Shown: positions 16,000 to 25,467 of the stretch, in pieces
Position numbering within the stretch: the first letter of the stretch is position 1
Layout: each line of letters begins with the position of its first letter
From: CBDFGQ01 sp965247295
GTDB taxonomy: Bacteria; Chloroflexota; Dehalococcoidia; Lucifugimonadales; JAGWBF01
NCBI GenBank assembly: GCA_965247295.1
Contig: CBDFGQ010000004.1
Span: 124,001 to 188,000, forward strand
Length of the DNA: 64,000 nucleotides
Direction of reading: 5' to 3'
Notes under the pieces: model-generated
What the model was told of the DNA's origin: nothing
What the model saw: only the letters and a program-made list of their open reading frames with translations
Databases searched by the model: none
Made by a program: the position numbers and the translations under genes

Positions 16000-17199
16000 T
16001 TAGCTTCTCAGGACCCCGTGGCGTTCCAGGATTCGGGCCAGCTCGGCGATTCCCTCGTGTACCATCTGGGCCGAAGGGTGGCCGAAGCACAGCCGGGCGC
16101 AGTTGGCGCCCAGTCCCTCGGGTGAGAAATGGGTTCCGGCGTAGTAACCCACGCCCTCGGCGAAGACCTGCCCCTCCAGGCCGGCCAGGTCGGCCCCCTC
16201 CGGCAGCCGCAGCCATGTGTACAGTCCACCCTCGGGAACGCTCCATGTGGCCGCGTCTCCGAAGTTCTCCCCCAGGGAGGCTAGCATGGCGTCCCTCTTG
16301 ACCCGCAGAGACCGGTTCTGGTCGTCGATGTGCTGGTACATATTGTGCTTCATGTATTCCTGGATGGCCATCGCGGCGAACTGGTTTACACCGCCGCCGC
16401 CCTTGAAGCTCATAGCCCTCTGGCGTACTTCCTCGGGGGCCACCAGATAGCCCATCCGCACGCCCGGTGCGATGATCTTGGAAAAAGAGCCCACGTACAG
16501 CACCTGTCCGGTATCGTCCAGGGAGTGAAAAGAGGTCACGTCCTCGCCTTCGAACCGCAGGTCTACGTAGCAGTCGTCCTCGAACACGGGCACGCCGTAT
16601 TCCCGGGCAATGTCCAGCACTCTGTGTCGTCGCTCCAGGGACATGGTCCATCCCATGGGATTCTGGAAGGTGGGGATGGTGTAGAGGTACTTGACCCGCT
16701 TGCCCTGTTCCAGTAGCCGTCTCAAGGTGGCCTCCATCTCCTCGGGCACGATGCCCTGGGCGTCGCACGGAAGCCCTACCACGTCGGCGCCGTACTGGCG
16801 GAGCTGCCGGAGGGTACCCAGGTAGACATACTCTTCGGTCAGGGCCACGTCTCCCGGGTCGGTGAGGGCCTGTATCACCATGGCTATGGCTTCCGACGAG
16901 CCGGCCGTCAGGACGACGTCTTCGGGAGTGACCACCATGTTGCGGTCCCGGCCCAGCTTCTCCGCCAGCAGGACGCGCAAGGAGTGCAGCCCCGCGGCGT
17001 CTGGATAGAAGGCTAGGTCTTTGCCGTCGCGATGGAGAGCCGCCCTGAGGGAATCCGCCAGGCCATCCAGGGGCAGTGTGTCCGGGTCGGGATAGGCCAC
17101 GGCGAAGTCATATTTGGCATGGGGCCAGCCGCCGGCCTTGCTTACCGGCACCCCACTGGCAAACAGTCTCTCGTAGCTAAAGGGGATCGAACCTGCCAT
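16000..17199 (-). CDS. Class I/II PLP aminotransferase (2-aminoadipate/LysN-like)
   Basis: 399 residues, ATG behind AGGAGG. Fold type I aminotransferase of the MocR/LysN branch without a DNA-binding domain. Visible landmarks: Y-P-D-A-A-G-L-H-S-L-R (substrate side), T-A-G-S-S-E-A-I near 98-105 for PLP phosphate binding, P-T-F-Q-N-P-M-G at 176-183, E-D-D-C-Y at 207-211, and Schiff-base lysine K241 in G-S-F-S-K. Enzymes of this branch act on aminoadipate, aromatic or branched-chain amino acids. The 290-bp gap to the next gene holds no clear feature other than its own upstream region. Confidence 0.85.
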   Translation of the reverse strand: MAGSIPFSYERLFASGVPVSKAGGWPHAKYDFAVAYPDPDTLPLDGLADSLRAALHRDGKDLAFYPDAAGLHSLRVLLAEKLGRDRNMVVTPEDVVLTAGSSEAIAMVIQALTDPGDVALTEEYVYLGTLRQLRQYGADVVGLPCDAQGIVPEEMEATLRRLLEQGKRVKYLYTIPTFQNPMGWTMSLERRHRVLDIAREYGVPVFEDDCYVDLRFEGEDVTSFHSLDDTGQVLYVGSFSKIIAPGVRMGYLVAPEEVRQRAMSFKGGGGVNQFAAMAIQEYMKHNMYQHIDDQNRSLRVKRDAMLASLGENFGDAATWSVPEGGLYTWLRLPEGADLAGLEGQVFAEGVGYYAGTHFSPEGLGANCARLCFGHPSAQMVHEGIAELARILERHGVLRS

Positions 17200-17490
17200 G
17201 CCCTGGGCCTCCTGTATAACCCCCTCTACTTCCCCGCCGGCTGGGACTATCTGTAAGTCTAGCCGACCTGGCCTACATTGACAACCGGCCCTGGTCCTAC
17301 GACACAGATTGGCCTCGAAGGGGCAAGCTGACAGTTATCCGTCGTGACGTGCAGACTATCATCGATCGTGGGCCGATAACGGGGGTTGACCGGGCACCCC
17401 ACCCTCTATATGATGCGATACGCCGGGTGTCTGGGATTCGAGTGTTCCAGGCGAGGCTACTAGCTCTAAAACTAGGGAGGAGTCTTTAAC

Positions 17491-17902
17491 ATGGCCAGTT
17501 CTATTGAGAAGAGGAGCATCACCCTGGAGGCTGCTCGGGAGATGGTGACCGCCGCCGTCCAGAAGGCTCGTGAGATTGGGGTTCCCATGGCCATCGCGGT
17601 GGTCGATCCCGATGGTGTCCTGAAGGCATTCGCCCGCATGGACGGGGCCGCCCTGCTGGCGGTGCGGGTTGCTCAACAGAAGGCGTGGACCGCCGCTTCC
17701 TTCAGCGTGCCCACCCACGGGTTGTTCGACTTCATCAAGGACGACCCCCCGCTGCTGACTGGCCTGCCTCATCGTGTTCGGCGGAGGATATCCGATCAAC
17801 CTGGATGGCCAGGTGATCGGTGGTATAGGTGCGAGCGGGGGCCACTACAGCCAGGACCAGGAGTGCGCCGAGGCCGGTCTAGCTTCGATAGGGGCCACTT
17901 GA
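17491..17902 (+). pseudogene. Frameshifted GlcG/HbpS-like (DUF336) gene
   Basis: A good GGGAGGAG site precedes the ATG, and the first 90 residues match GlcG/HbpS proteins (T-L-E-A-A-R-E-M-V..., V-D-x-D-G-x-L-K-A-F-A-R-M-D-G-A, A-x-x-K-A-W-T-A-A-S-F). Near 17760-17770 the reading frame shifts: frame 1 runs on as low-complexity Arg/Pro sequence to 17934, while frame 2 gives the expected ending, F-G-G-G-Y-P-I ... V-I-G-G-I-G-A-S-G-G ... A-E-A-G-L, to a TGA at 17900-17902. A few bases seem missing. It is either a decayed gene or a sequence error. The family binds heme or corrinoid-like ligands. Confidence 0.75.
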
Positions 17903-18001
17903 GCGCCCATATCCGGATCTTACGGGCGGCGTAGGCCAGCAGGGCGCCTATGCCAGCCACCAGGCGAAACGCGGCTGAAAACCGGGCCTCTCCCCTATCC
18001 T

Positions 18002-18028
18002 AAGGCCTTCGTCCGCATGGACGGGGCC
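18002..18028 (+). repeat. Second copy of the DUF336 A-F-x-R-M-D-G-A segment
   Basis: These 27 bases match 17623-17649 at 25 positions and encode K-A-F-V-R-M-D-G-A. It looks like a leftover of a duplicated DUF336 gene downstream of the frameshifted copy. Confidence 0.5.
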
Positions 18029-18193
18029 AAGCCGTCCAGCGTTGCGCCTCCGTCGAGTCCTGCATGTTCATCGCCAGTTCACTGCGCCGACAGATGGCTT
18101 TGTGAGCTTGATTGGGTGGTTGACCGCAATCGTGAGTGTTGCTACCATAGCCTCGTCGAGGATTGTGCAGTGCTTGGGTCCAGGCAGATTGAT

Positions 18194-18361
18194 ATGGGGA
18201 ATTCCGGTCCAGATGACAAAGTCCAATCCCCCGGCATCTTCGGCATCGTGTTCATCGTCGCCATTGTCGCCTTGACCATCTTCGGCTTCATCATCGGCGT
18301 CAAAGAGGACGGCATTGCCGACACCCTCGCCGGCGTGTTCGGCGGAATGGCCGAACCGTAA
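18194..18361 (+). CDS. Small single-pass membrane protein
   Basis: 55 residues from the ATG at 18194. A polar N-terminus (G-N-S-G-P-D-D-K-V) leads into one hydrophobic helix (about 14-36: I-F-G-I-V-F-I-V-A-I-V-A-L-T-I-F-G-F) and an acidic, Gly-rich tail. Codon choice resembles its neighbours, which supports coding. An earlier in-frame start at 18017 would add an unlikely Pro/Cys-rich stretch overlapping the DUF336 relic. No function is recognised. The 435 bp that follow, to the helicase, hold no gene I can support. Confidence 0.5.
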   Translation: MGNSGPDDKVQSPGIFGIVFIVAIVALTIFGFIIGVKEDGIADTLAGVFGGMAEP

Positions 18362-18796
18362 ATGATTAGCGGTACTGAGTTTGCGGAGAGTTTAAGGGAA
18401 ACAACGCGGACTGGAGCGCCGGAAACTACCTCCGGGCCATACCCCAATACGTCGCCGTAGACCTCCCTGTGTCCTGGCCTCCATCATCCCTCCTCTACCA
18501 AGCCCATGGATGTAGCTGTATATTCCTAGCTACCTCCCCCTGCAGTGCTCTTATCTGATGCTGGTAAGAAGGGCGTGATCAAACGTGGGTGGAACTTATA
18601 CAAATCTAAAAAAGAAAGGCAGTCTCCACTTTTAGTCATACCCCGGCCTCAGTTGAGTAGTGTATAGGAACTCTGTAAGTGTTATACTTGTTGTGCTAAA
18701 GTATCGGCGCGCCGCCGAATTAGCATTTTAATTGACGACCATGATCGGGCTGAGGGAGCAACTTGGCTCAATGGAGTCAAGGAGTGAATAGCCCGA

Positions 18797-20086
18797 GTGA
18801 GCTTTGAGCAGTTTTCCCTCGACCAACGTGTCATATCCGGAATCAAGTCAGTTGGGTACACTACACCCACCCCGATCCAGCAGCAAGCCCTCCCCGTCGC
18901 CCTCAAGGGTCGTGACCTGTTGGGTCTGGCGCAGACAGGCACCGGTAAAACCGCAGTCTTCATCCTCCCCATTCTACACCGACTGAACAGCAAGGCCGCA
19001 TCGCGCAAGGTACGTGCCCTTATCGTTGTGCCCACCCGCGAGCTCGCCGAACAAATCCACCAGGCTACCATCGCTCTGGGCAAATACACCAGAGTCCGCA
19101 GCGTAACCATTTATGGTGGAGTGAGCAAGGTCCCTCAGCTTGCGGAACTGCGGCGAGGTGCGGAGGTGGTCATTGCTTGTCCCGGTCGCCTGCTCGACCA
19201 TATCAACGGTGGAGGTATTGACCTGTCTGGGGTTGATGTGTTGGTGTTAGACGAGGCCGACACGATGTGCGATATGGGCTTCCTGCCTGATATTCGACGC
19301 ATTCTCAGCCATCTACCTTCAACGCGCCAGACGCTTTTATTCTCTGCCACCATGCCAGAAGACATCCGCAAGCTGGCAGTCAGTATTCTCAACGACCCTG
19401 ATATAGTACAGGTCGACCCGATCGCGCCGGTAAAAACGGTATCCCATGCGCTCTATCCGGTGCCCGACAGCCGCAAGAAAATGCTGCTGGTGGCTATGTT
19501 GCAACAAACGCCCACAGGACGCGCGCTGATCTTCACGCGCACCAAGCATCGAGCGCGCAACCTTGCGCTAGACCTGTCGAAGCTCAACTACCGCGTTTCG
19601 GCGTTGCAAGGTAATCTGTCGCAGAACCGACGCGACGAGGCGATGAACGGCTTCCGCTCCGGGAAATACGACATTCTGGTGGCCACAGACATTGCTGCTC
19701 ATGGCATCGATGTACCGGAAGTTTCCCACGTGATCAACTTCGACATGCCCGATACTGTAGATGCCTACATTCACCGAATCGGACGCACTGGCCGCGCCCT
19801 CCAGACTGGTGAGGCGCTTACACTGGCAGTAACGGCGGATGCCCCGATGGTTCGTGATGTTGAAAAGGCGTTAGACGCCCGGATAGAGAGGCGCCGGTTA
19901 CCCGATTTTGACTACGGCGACTTCACGCCGGAGAGCCAATTCCCGCAGCCCCGCCCGAGTCAGACCCGCCAGAACCCGCCACATCGCAATGGCGGGCAAA
20001 ACCGCGGCGGACCAGGGGGACAAAAGCCGCGCGCCACGAAGAGACCGTGGAGACCACATGCCAAGAATAGGGTTGGTGCCAGGTAA
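18797..20086 (+). CDS. rhlE: DEAD-box RNA helicase, RhlE type
   Basis: 429 residues from a GTG start. ATP-dependent RNA unwinding in ribosome assembly, RNA decay or cold response. All core motifs are visible: F-x-x-F near the start and Q motif T-P-I-Q-Q-Q-A-L-P, Walker A A-Q-T-G-T-G-K-T, P-T-R-E-L-A, D-E-A-D, S-A-T, and H-R-I-G-R-T-G-R. The C-terminal tail (about 370-429) is basic, Arg/Pro/Gly/Asn-rich and disordered, as in RhlE. It converges with typA, leaving only 30 bp between stops. Confidence 0.9.
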   Translation: MSFEQFSLDQRVISGIKSVGYTTPTPIQQQALPVALKGRDLLGLAQTGTGKTAVFILPILHRLNSKAASRKVRALIVVPTRELAEQIHQATIALGKYTRVRSVTIYGGVSKVPQLAELRRGAEVVIACPGRLLDHINGGGIDLSGVDVLVLDEADTMCDMGFLPDIRRILSHLPSTRQTLLFSATMPEDIRKLAVSILNDPDIVQVDPIAPVKTVSHALYPVPDSRKKMLLVAMLQQTPTGRALIFTRTKHRARNLALDLSKLNYRVSALQGNLSQNRRDEAMNGFRSGKYDILVATDIAAHGIDVPEVSHVINFDMPDTVDAYIHRIGRTGRALQTGEALTLAVTADAPMVRDVEKALDARIERRRLPDFDYGDFTPESQFPQPRPSQTRQNPPHRNGGQNRGGPGGQKPRATKRPWRPHAKNRVGAR

Positions 20087-20116
20087 CGGCTCCACGCCAG
20101 GTGCGGTCCTCCGGGG

Positions 20117-21964
20117 TCACCCCGGACGCGCACCCTCTCTGGCCCCATGCCGGCGCTGGCGGAGCCTTCCGACGGCAGACAGCGCCTTCTTGCGCATACG
20201 GAAGTTCTGAGGAGTGACCTCAACAAGCTCGTCGGAGGAGATGAACCCCAGCGCCTCATCCAGGCTCATCTTTACCCGAGGGTCCAGGCGCCTGGCGATG
20301 TCGGCATTTGATGAGCGCATATTTGTCAGCTTCTTCTCCTTGCACACGTTGATCACGATGTCTTGTTCTCTACTGTGCATACCGACAATCATGCCCATGT
20401 ACACGGGCGTTCCTGGTTCGATAAATGTGTCACCCCTTCCCTGAGCGTTGAGGAGACCATACGTGACGGCGACACCGCCCTCTGATGCCACCAGCACTCC
20501 TGAAACATCGGACTTTATCTCGCCCTCCATCAGCCTGTATTCAGTGAACACGCTGTTCTCAACGCCACTCCCCCGCACCGTGCGGAGGAAAAGTGCGCTG
20601 AACCCTATCAGGCCCCGCGTGGGTATACTGTACTCAAGCCGGACATTGCCCGCGCCATCATATTTCATGTCAGCAAGCTCGGCCCGACGACCAGACAGGT
20701 TTTCAGTCAGCTCGCCAATGAACTCCTCAGTGGTATCTATGGTAAGATGCTCATACGGCTCGTAGACCCGTCCGTCCACAACCCTGGTCACGGGCTCAGG
20801 CCTGGATACCTGGAACTCGTACTGCTCACGCCTCATGGTCTCTATAAGTATGGCAAGATGCAGCTCTCCACGTCCCGAGACGAGAAATTCGTCTGGGCTG
20901 GATGTCGTCTCTACACGCAGGCTGACATTTGTTCGAAGCTCTTTGAGCAGTCTTTCGTGTAGCGTCCGAGATGTGCAGCGTGCCCCCTCCTGGCCCATGA
21001 GCGGAGATGTGTTTACCCCGAAGGTCATCTTGACGGTCGGCTCGTCTATCTTGATGGACGGCAGCGCTTCAGGATGGTCAAGGGCGGCTATAGTATCTCC
21101 AATGGACACGTTCTCAACCCCAGCCACGGCGACTATATCCCCGACCTGAGCTTCCGGAACCTCCAGACGTTCGAGGCCCCGAAACACAAACAATTTTTCC
21201 AGAGTGTGGGGCACAACCTTGTTATCCCTGCCCATCAGGGCCACCGAATCCCTGAGACGAATGTTGCCCCGAAACACGCGGCCTGTGGCTAGCTGTCCGA
21301 GATAGTTATCGTAGTCCAGGGCAGCCACAAGCAACTGGAGTGGAGCGTCCGGGTCCCCAGAGGGAGGCGGAATGACTTTCAGTATGGCATCGAAGAGCGG
21401 CTGCATGTCCTGTTGGGGGTCATTGAGGTCTGCTACTGCGTAGCCCTGACGCGCCGACGCGTACATGATTGAAAAGTCGAGCTGCGCAGCCTCGGTGGCG
21501 AGGTCCAGAAACAAGTCTTGCACCATCTCAGCCACTTCAGGGACCCTGGCCTCCGGTCGGTCTATCTTGTTGATGACAACCATCGGTGTGACGCCTTGAT
21601 GCAGGGCTTGTTGCAACACGTAGCGAGTCTGAGGCATGGGACCGTCAACGCCGTCCACGACCAGCAAACACCCATCAACCATATTCATGATACGTTCAAC
21701 TTCACCGCTGAAGTCAGCGTGACCAGGTGTATCTATAATGTTGATCTTCACACCCTGGTAAGTCACGGCCGTATTCTTGGCAAGAATCGTAATTCCGCGT
21801 TCTCGCTCCAGCGGGTTGGTGTCCATCATAAGCTCTCCGACCAGCTGATTGGAGCGAAAGACCTGGCCTTGCTTTAGCAGAGCGTCCACTAACGTGGTCT
21901 TGCCGTGGTCAATGTGAGCTATGATTGCGAGATTGCGAATGGCGCTGTTAGCGTGGTTTACCAT
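20117..21964 (-). CDS. typA: Ribosome-binding GTPase TypA/BipA
   Basis: 615 residues, the usual length. Translational GTPase that helps 50S assembly and stress adaptation. G1 is A-H-I-D-H-G-K-T-T-L near residue 15, switch region E-R-E-R-G-I-T-I, G3 D-T-P-G-H-A-D-F, and G4 N-K-I-D. EF-G-like domains II, III and V and the TypA C-terminal domain follow (R-G-x-G-x-x-Y near the centre is represented by the S-G-R-G-E-L-H-L-A-I-L-I-E-T-M-R-R-E segment). A promoter with a long leader lies upstream at 22197-22225. Confidence 0.95.
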   Translation of the reverse strand: MVNHANSAIRNLAIIAHIDHGKTTLVDALLKQGQVFRSNQLVGELMMDTNPLERERGITILAKNTAVTYQGVKINIIDTPGHADFSGEVERIMNMVDGCLLVVDGVDGPMPQTRYVLQQALHQGVTPMVVINKIDRPEARVPEVAEMVQDLFLDLATEAAQLDFSIMYASARQGYAVADLNDPQQDMQPLFDAILKVIPPPSGDPDAPLQLLVAALDYDNYLGQLATGRVFRGNIRLRDSVALMGRDNKVVPHTLEKLFVFRGLERLEVPEAQVGDIVAVAGVENVSIGDTIAALDHPEALPSIKIDEPTVKMTFGVNTSPLMGQEGARCTSRTLHERLLKELRTNVSLRVETTSSPDEFLVSGRGELHLAILIETMRREQYEFQVSRPEPVTRVVDGRVYEPYEHLTIDTTEEFIGELTENLSGRRAELADMKYDGAGNVRLEYSIPTRGLIGFSALFLRTVRGSGVENSVFTEYRLMEGEIKSDVSGVLVASEGGVAVTYGLLNAQGRGDTFIEPGTPVYMGMIVGMHSREQDIVINVCKEKKLTNMRSSNADIARRLDPRVKMSLDEALGFISSDELVEVTPQNFRMRKKALSAVGRLRQRRHGAREGARPG

Positions 21965-22196
21965 GCTGCTCCAAATTTATCGTCCCTTCTGATACCCAGG
22001 GCGTTCCATGACGATTTTATGATGGGTGGCGTGCCGATTGCTCTGAGCCCACAACGTAGGAGTTGTTGGCCAGGCTATCAACTTTTATCGTCTCAATGAA
22101 CATGGTACTCTGTCCACCCACTTTAGTCTTAGTGGACTATTTCAGATTACCATACTAATTGCGTCCAACCTAGGCATCGCTGGGTGACCACCGAGA

Positions 22197-22225
22197 AGTC
22201 TAGAGTCAGCAGCTTGTGCTGTCAA
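22197..22225 (-). promoter_or_regulatory. Candidate typA promoter
   Basis: On the minus strand: TTGACA, 17-bp spacer, TAGACT. It lies about 230 bp before typA, which would give a long untranslated leader. The leader has no gene I can support. Confidence 0.5.
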
Positions 22226-22286
22226 TGGGCTTGCCAAGGATACAGTCTCGCGGAGGATTTGCCTCGCTCGGGAGTTAGGCTTTGTG

Positions 22287-22512
22287 CTAATTGTTATTAG
22301 GGTTGGCATCCGGTGCGTTCACACCCGAGCGGCTGGCACCGGCGGCCCCTGATCCATCAACCCGGACGGCCCGCTTGCCCCTGACCGTAATTTTGGCCAC
22401 GACCCCAGATGCCACCGTCAGAGCGGCGACGAACTGAATCGCCACACTGAAGCCAAACAGGTCGGCAAAGGCACCCGCAACAAGGGCAAGCGGCCATAAA
22501 CCTGAGTGCGGA
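22287..22512 (-). pseudogene. C-terminal remnant of an MFS-type transporter
   Basis: A minus-strand frame ending at TAG (22287-22289) reads L-W-P-L-A-L-V-A-G-A-F-A-D-L-F-G-F, then S-V-A-I-Q-F-V-A-A-L-T-V-A-S-G-V-V, a pair of hydrophobic helices typical of the last two helices of MFS proteins, and a short polar tail. The frame is closed upstream at 22572 without the rest of a transporter. It is best read as a decayed fragment, in the gap between typA and the TauE-like gene. Confidence 0.5.
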
Positions 22513-22679
22513 AGGAAGTGGAACCGCTCTGGCGTTGCAGGAGTTGAAGAACTCCCGGATATCGAATAGTGTTAGCCGTGGGGCTCGTGGCGCCGCTCCT
22601 CGGTCCTGATCCCGAAAGTCAAGCCCGGGAGTCCGCGCCCCTAATACAACTTTAGCGTTTAGCGACTGATCGGGCAACT

Positions 22680-23486
22680 TTGGATTTTTCCAGTGTGCTA
22701 TCTCTGTGGCAGGTTCTCCTCCTCGCGCTGGTTTCCTTTGTCGTGGGGGTTCTTGGGGGTTTCGTCGGCCTTGCCCTTGGCACCATGCGGCTACCTGCCC
22801 TCCTCCTCATAGGCGTATCACCCACCACTGCCGCGGGAACAAATATACTGGTGAGTACCTTGAGCGCCCTCGTGGGGGGTTACCGCCACATACGGGAGCG
22901 GCGGGTAAACTGGCGCGTAGTGGCCTTGATGGGCGGACCTGCCGTGGTGGGGTCTTTTGTAGGAGGGTTTAGCGGTTCGTCTTCAGTTCCCGAGGGAGCA
23001 CTCATCCTCATTGCTGGCGTATTCGTTTCCTGGCAATCGGTGGAATTCCTGATGAGACTGCGGCAGGTCTCCGGTCATTCTCAGCAGTCAGCCCAGGGCC
23101 TCTTCACCCCTGGAAGAGGGTTCATAGAGGCAGCTGTGGGCCTCGTGGTTGGTCTGGTGGGTGGGGCGGTGGGCTTGATCCTTGGCAGCGTCCGGTTACC
23201 CGTCATAATCCGGGTACTGCGGATGGACCCCAGAATAGCCGCCGGGTCCAATCTGGTTATCGGGTCCTTCATGGGAGCCTTCGGCTTCATCGGGCACGGA
23301 ATTCAAGGGGAAGTAGACCTCCCTATTCTTCTGGCCATGGGGCTTTCTGGAATGGCGGGCACATACCTTGGGGCGCAGCTCACGGGCCGGGCCACTCTAC
23401 ACGCCCTGATGCTTACGATGAGCGCAGTGCTCATGGTTGTTGGAATTTTGCTGGTACGCGATGGAGTCACCCGCTTGTTGGAGTAG
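22680..23486 (+). CDS. TauE/SafE family sulfite/sulfonate exporter
   Basis: 268 residues starting with TTG. Integral membrane protein with seven or eight helices in two repeated halves; each half begins with a G-G-x-V-G-L-x-L-G-x-x-R-L-P segment (about residues 25-40 and 160-175), the mark of TauE/SafE permeases. Family members export sulfite, sulfoacetate or related anions. A ComD/E-like decarboxylase that could release sulfur compounds lies 20 kb away, but no direct link is visible. No ribosome-binding site stands out before the TTG. Confidence 0.85.
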   Translation: MDFSSVLSLWQVLLLALVSFVVGVLGGFVGLALGTMRLPALLLIGVSPTTAAGTNILVSTLSALVGGYRHIRERRVNWRVVALMGGPAVVGSFVGGFSGSSSVPEGALILIAGVFVSWQSVEFLMRLRQVSGHSQQSAQGLFTPGRGFIEAAVGLVVGLVGGAVGLILGSVRLPVIIRVLRMDPRIAAGSNLVIGSFMGAFGFIGHGIQGEVDLPILLAMGLSGMAGTYLGAQLTGRATLHALMLTMSAVLMVVGILLVRDGVTRLLE

Positions 23487-23675
23487 CCAGACCTGAGGCC
23501 GTAGAGGGACCCCTGGATTCCGGTGGCCCTGCCGGGCAAAATCTGGGGTATCAGTTCTGTGCCCACGGGCACCACGTCGGCGGCGAACATATCCAGTTCT
23601 AGACGAGCTTGGCCCGGCTTGACCACTGGAATTCTTGTAGTGGCAATCGACGGCTAATAGCTGCCTGGGGGCCGG

Positions 23676-24440
23676 TCACACCAAATGTATGCCGGAGTCA
23701 ACCAGAAGGGTTTCACCGGTGACGTGGTCCGCTCCCTCAAGAAGCCATACCACAGGGTCCGCTACCGCTTCTGGAGTCCCCGCCGATTTAAGCGGTGTCC
23801 TGCTGGCATATTGCTCAATGAACGCCGTGTATCGCTCTTCGCCCAGACCCTCCCGCCACCACCGAGTTTGCATGACCCCGGGACATACGGCGTTGACCCG
23901 GATCTCCGGCGCCAGCGCCCGGGCCAACGATAGGGTCATGGTGTTCAAGGCGCCCTTTGAGACCGCATAGGCGATGGAACTTCCGGAACCGGTCATCGCG
24001 GAGAGAGACGAAATATTGACGATGGCTCCCTTACCTTGCCTTTTCATATGGGGGGTGACCGCCCGGACCATTTGAAATGGGCCGACCACATTTACCGCGA
24101 AGATGCTGAGAAAATCGTCGGCGGATAGGGCATCTAAATCTGCATGCGTGGCGATCTTGGATTGGGCGGCGTTGTTCACCAGACCATCGACTCGTCCCCA
24201 TTTCTCTGCTGCCTCAGAGACCATCCGGCGGCAGTCATCGTCATCGGACACATCGGCCCGGCAGAGTAATGTCTCGGCCCCAAGTTTCTCGCAGGCGGCG
24301 ACGGTTGCCCTGGCCTCAGATTCACTCTTTGTGTAGTTGATGACTACCTTCGCCCCCTTTGACGCAAGGCGTTGGGCCACGGCGGCGCCGAGTCCCGTAG
24401 CTGACCCTGTGACGATGACCACGGCTCCATCGATATTCAT
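23676..24440 (-). CDS. Short-chain dehydrogenase/reductase (SDR)
   Basis: 254 residues from the ATG at 24440 (GAGGA upstream); a GTG four codons earlier is possible. NAD(P)-dependent oxidoreductase with cofactor motif T-G-S-A-T-G-L-G (about 12-19), N-N-A (89-91 region), catalytic Ser in N-I-S-S-L-S, and Y-A-V-S-K (Tyr/Lys). The C-terminal P-G-V-M-Q-T-R and V-T-G-E-T-L-L-V-D-S-G are standard for classical SDRs of the FabG type. The substrate cannot be read from sequence. It is the first of three SDRs in a 9-kb catabolic group. Confidence 0.85.
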   Translation of the reverse strand: MNIDGAVVIVTGSATGLGAAVAQRLASKGAKVVINYTKSESEARATVAACEKLGAETLLCRADVSDDDDCRRMVSEAAEKWGRVDGLVNNAAQSKIATHADLDALSADDFLSIFAVNVVGPFQMVRAVTPHMKRQGKGAIVNISSLSAMTGSGSSIAYAVSKGALNTMTLSLARALAPEIRVNAVCPGVMQTRWWREGLGEERYTAFIEQYASRTPLKSAGTPEAVADPVVWLLEGADHVTGETLLVDSGIHLV

Positions 24441-24576
24441 ACATGTCCTCACGTATTATTCGACGTTTTCAAGATACCGGTTCGACCGAAACGAAACAAC
24501 AAGCGGTAGGGCACTCCCCGTATGCCTGAGGCATGTCGGCCATAAGGTACTTCGATCGGGTTTTAGGCGTCTCGAA

Positions 24577-25467
24577 CTACTTCTGTGGCACTGGTATGCC
24601 GGGAATCTTTAGCTGGATGCAGCCCAGGGTGCTACGGGTGGTGTAGTACAGGGTTCTCCAATCTTTACCGCCCCACCCAACATTAGTCGTAGTCGGTGGC
24701 CCGTGCACTATAGTGCCAAGGTGCTTTCCAGAGGAATCCATGACCCATATTCCTCCGGACCCCGTACAATACACGTTCCCTTCAACGTCCACCTTCATCC
24801 CGTCGGGAACGCCGGGCCGTTCTCCCCTCAAATCGCAGAATACGCGGTCTGTGGCCAGGGCGAGGACGCCGTTGGGTTGCACGTCGAATGCCCTGATATG
24901 CCCCCTGCGCGAGTCATTTACGTACAGGACGCTCTCATCGGGGGAGAAGGCCAGTCCGTTTGGCACAACGAAATCCCGGACCAGCAAGGTGATGGTACCG
25001 AGGTCAGGGGAAACCATATACACGCCGGAGAAGTCCAGGTCAAGTCCGGGCTCCGGCGCCCCCGGATCGGTGAAATAGATGCTGCCGTCCGACTTTACCA
25101 CCACGTCGTTGGGACGGTTCAGCCGCCTGTCATGATACCGGTTCGCGACTACGGTGATGCTTCCGTCCGGCTCCAGGCGCGACACGCGACGGCTACCGTG
25201 TTCACAAGCGATCAGCCTGCCGCTGAGGTCCCGCGTCAGTCCGTTGGCGTTGTTGGTCGGCTCAGAAAATACAGTTACGCCCTCACCTCGTGACCACTTC
25301 AGCCTGCGACTATTGCCGATATCGCTGAAGAGAAGGTACCCTCCCTCCACCCACCATAGGGGACCCTCGGCGACCGAATCCCCCCCGTAACCGGTCCCTA
25401 GCTCTTCCACCTCCTGGCCGGGAGAGACGATACGATCCAACTCTGGAGCAACCTGCTCGACGGGCAT
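24577..25467 (-). CDS. SMP-30/gluconolactonase-like hydrolase
   Basis: 296 residues from the ATG at 25467, preceded by a perfect AAAGGAGG; the longer frame is rejected. Six-bladed beta-propeller lactonase. The metal-binding glutamate is in V-A-E-G-P-L-W (early), the Asn in R-P-N-D-V-V-V (middle) and Asp in F-S-P-D-E-S-V-L-Y-V-N-D-S, matching the divalent-metal site of the family. Such enzymes open sugar or other lactones. Neighbouring SDR genes could supply the lactone by oxidising an alcohol. Confidence 0.85.
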   Translation of the reverse strand: MPVEQVAPELDRIVSPGQEVEELGTGYGGDSVAEGPLWWVEGGYLLFSDIGNSRRLKWSRGEGVTVFSEPTNNANGLTRDLSGRLIACEHGSRRVSRLEPDGSITVVANRYHDRRLNRPNDVVVKSDGSIYFTDPGAPEPGLDLDFSGVYMVSPDLGTITLLVRDFVVPNGLAFSPDESVLYVNDSRRGHIRAFDVQPNGVLALATDRVFCDLRGERPGVPDGMKVDVEGNVYCTGSGGIWVMDSSGKHLGTIVHGPPTTTNVGWGGKDWRTLYYTTRSTLGCIQLKIPGIPVPQK

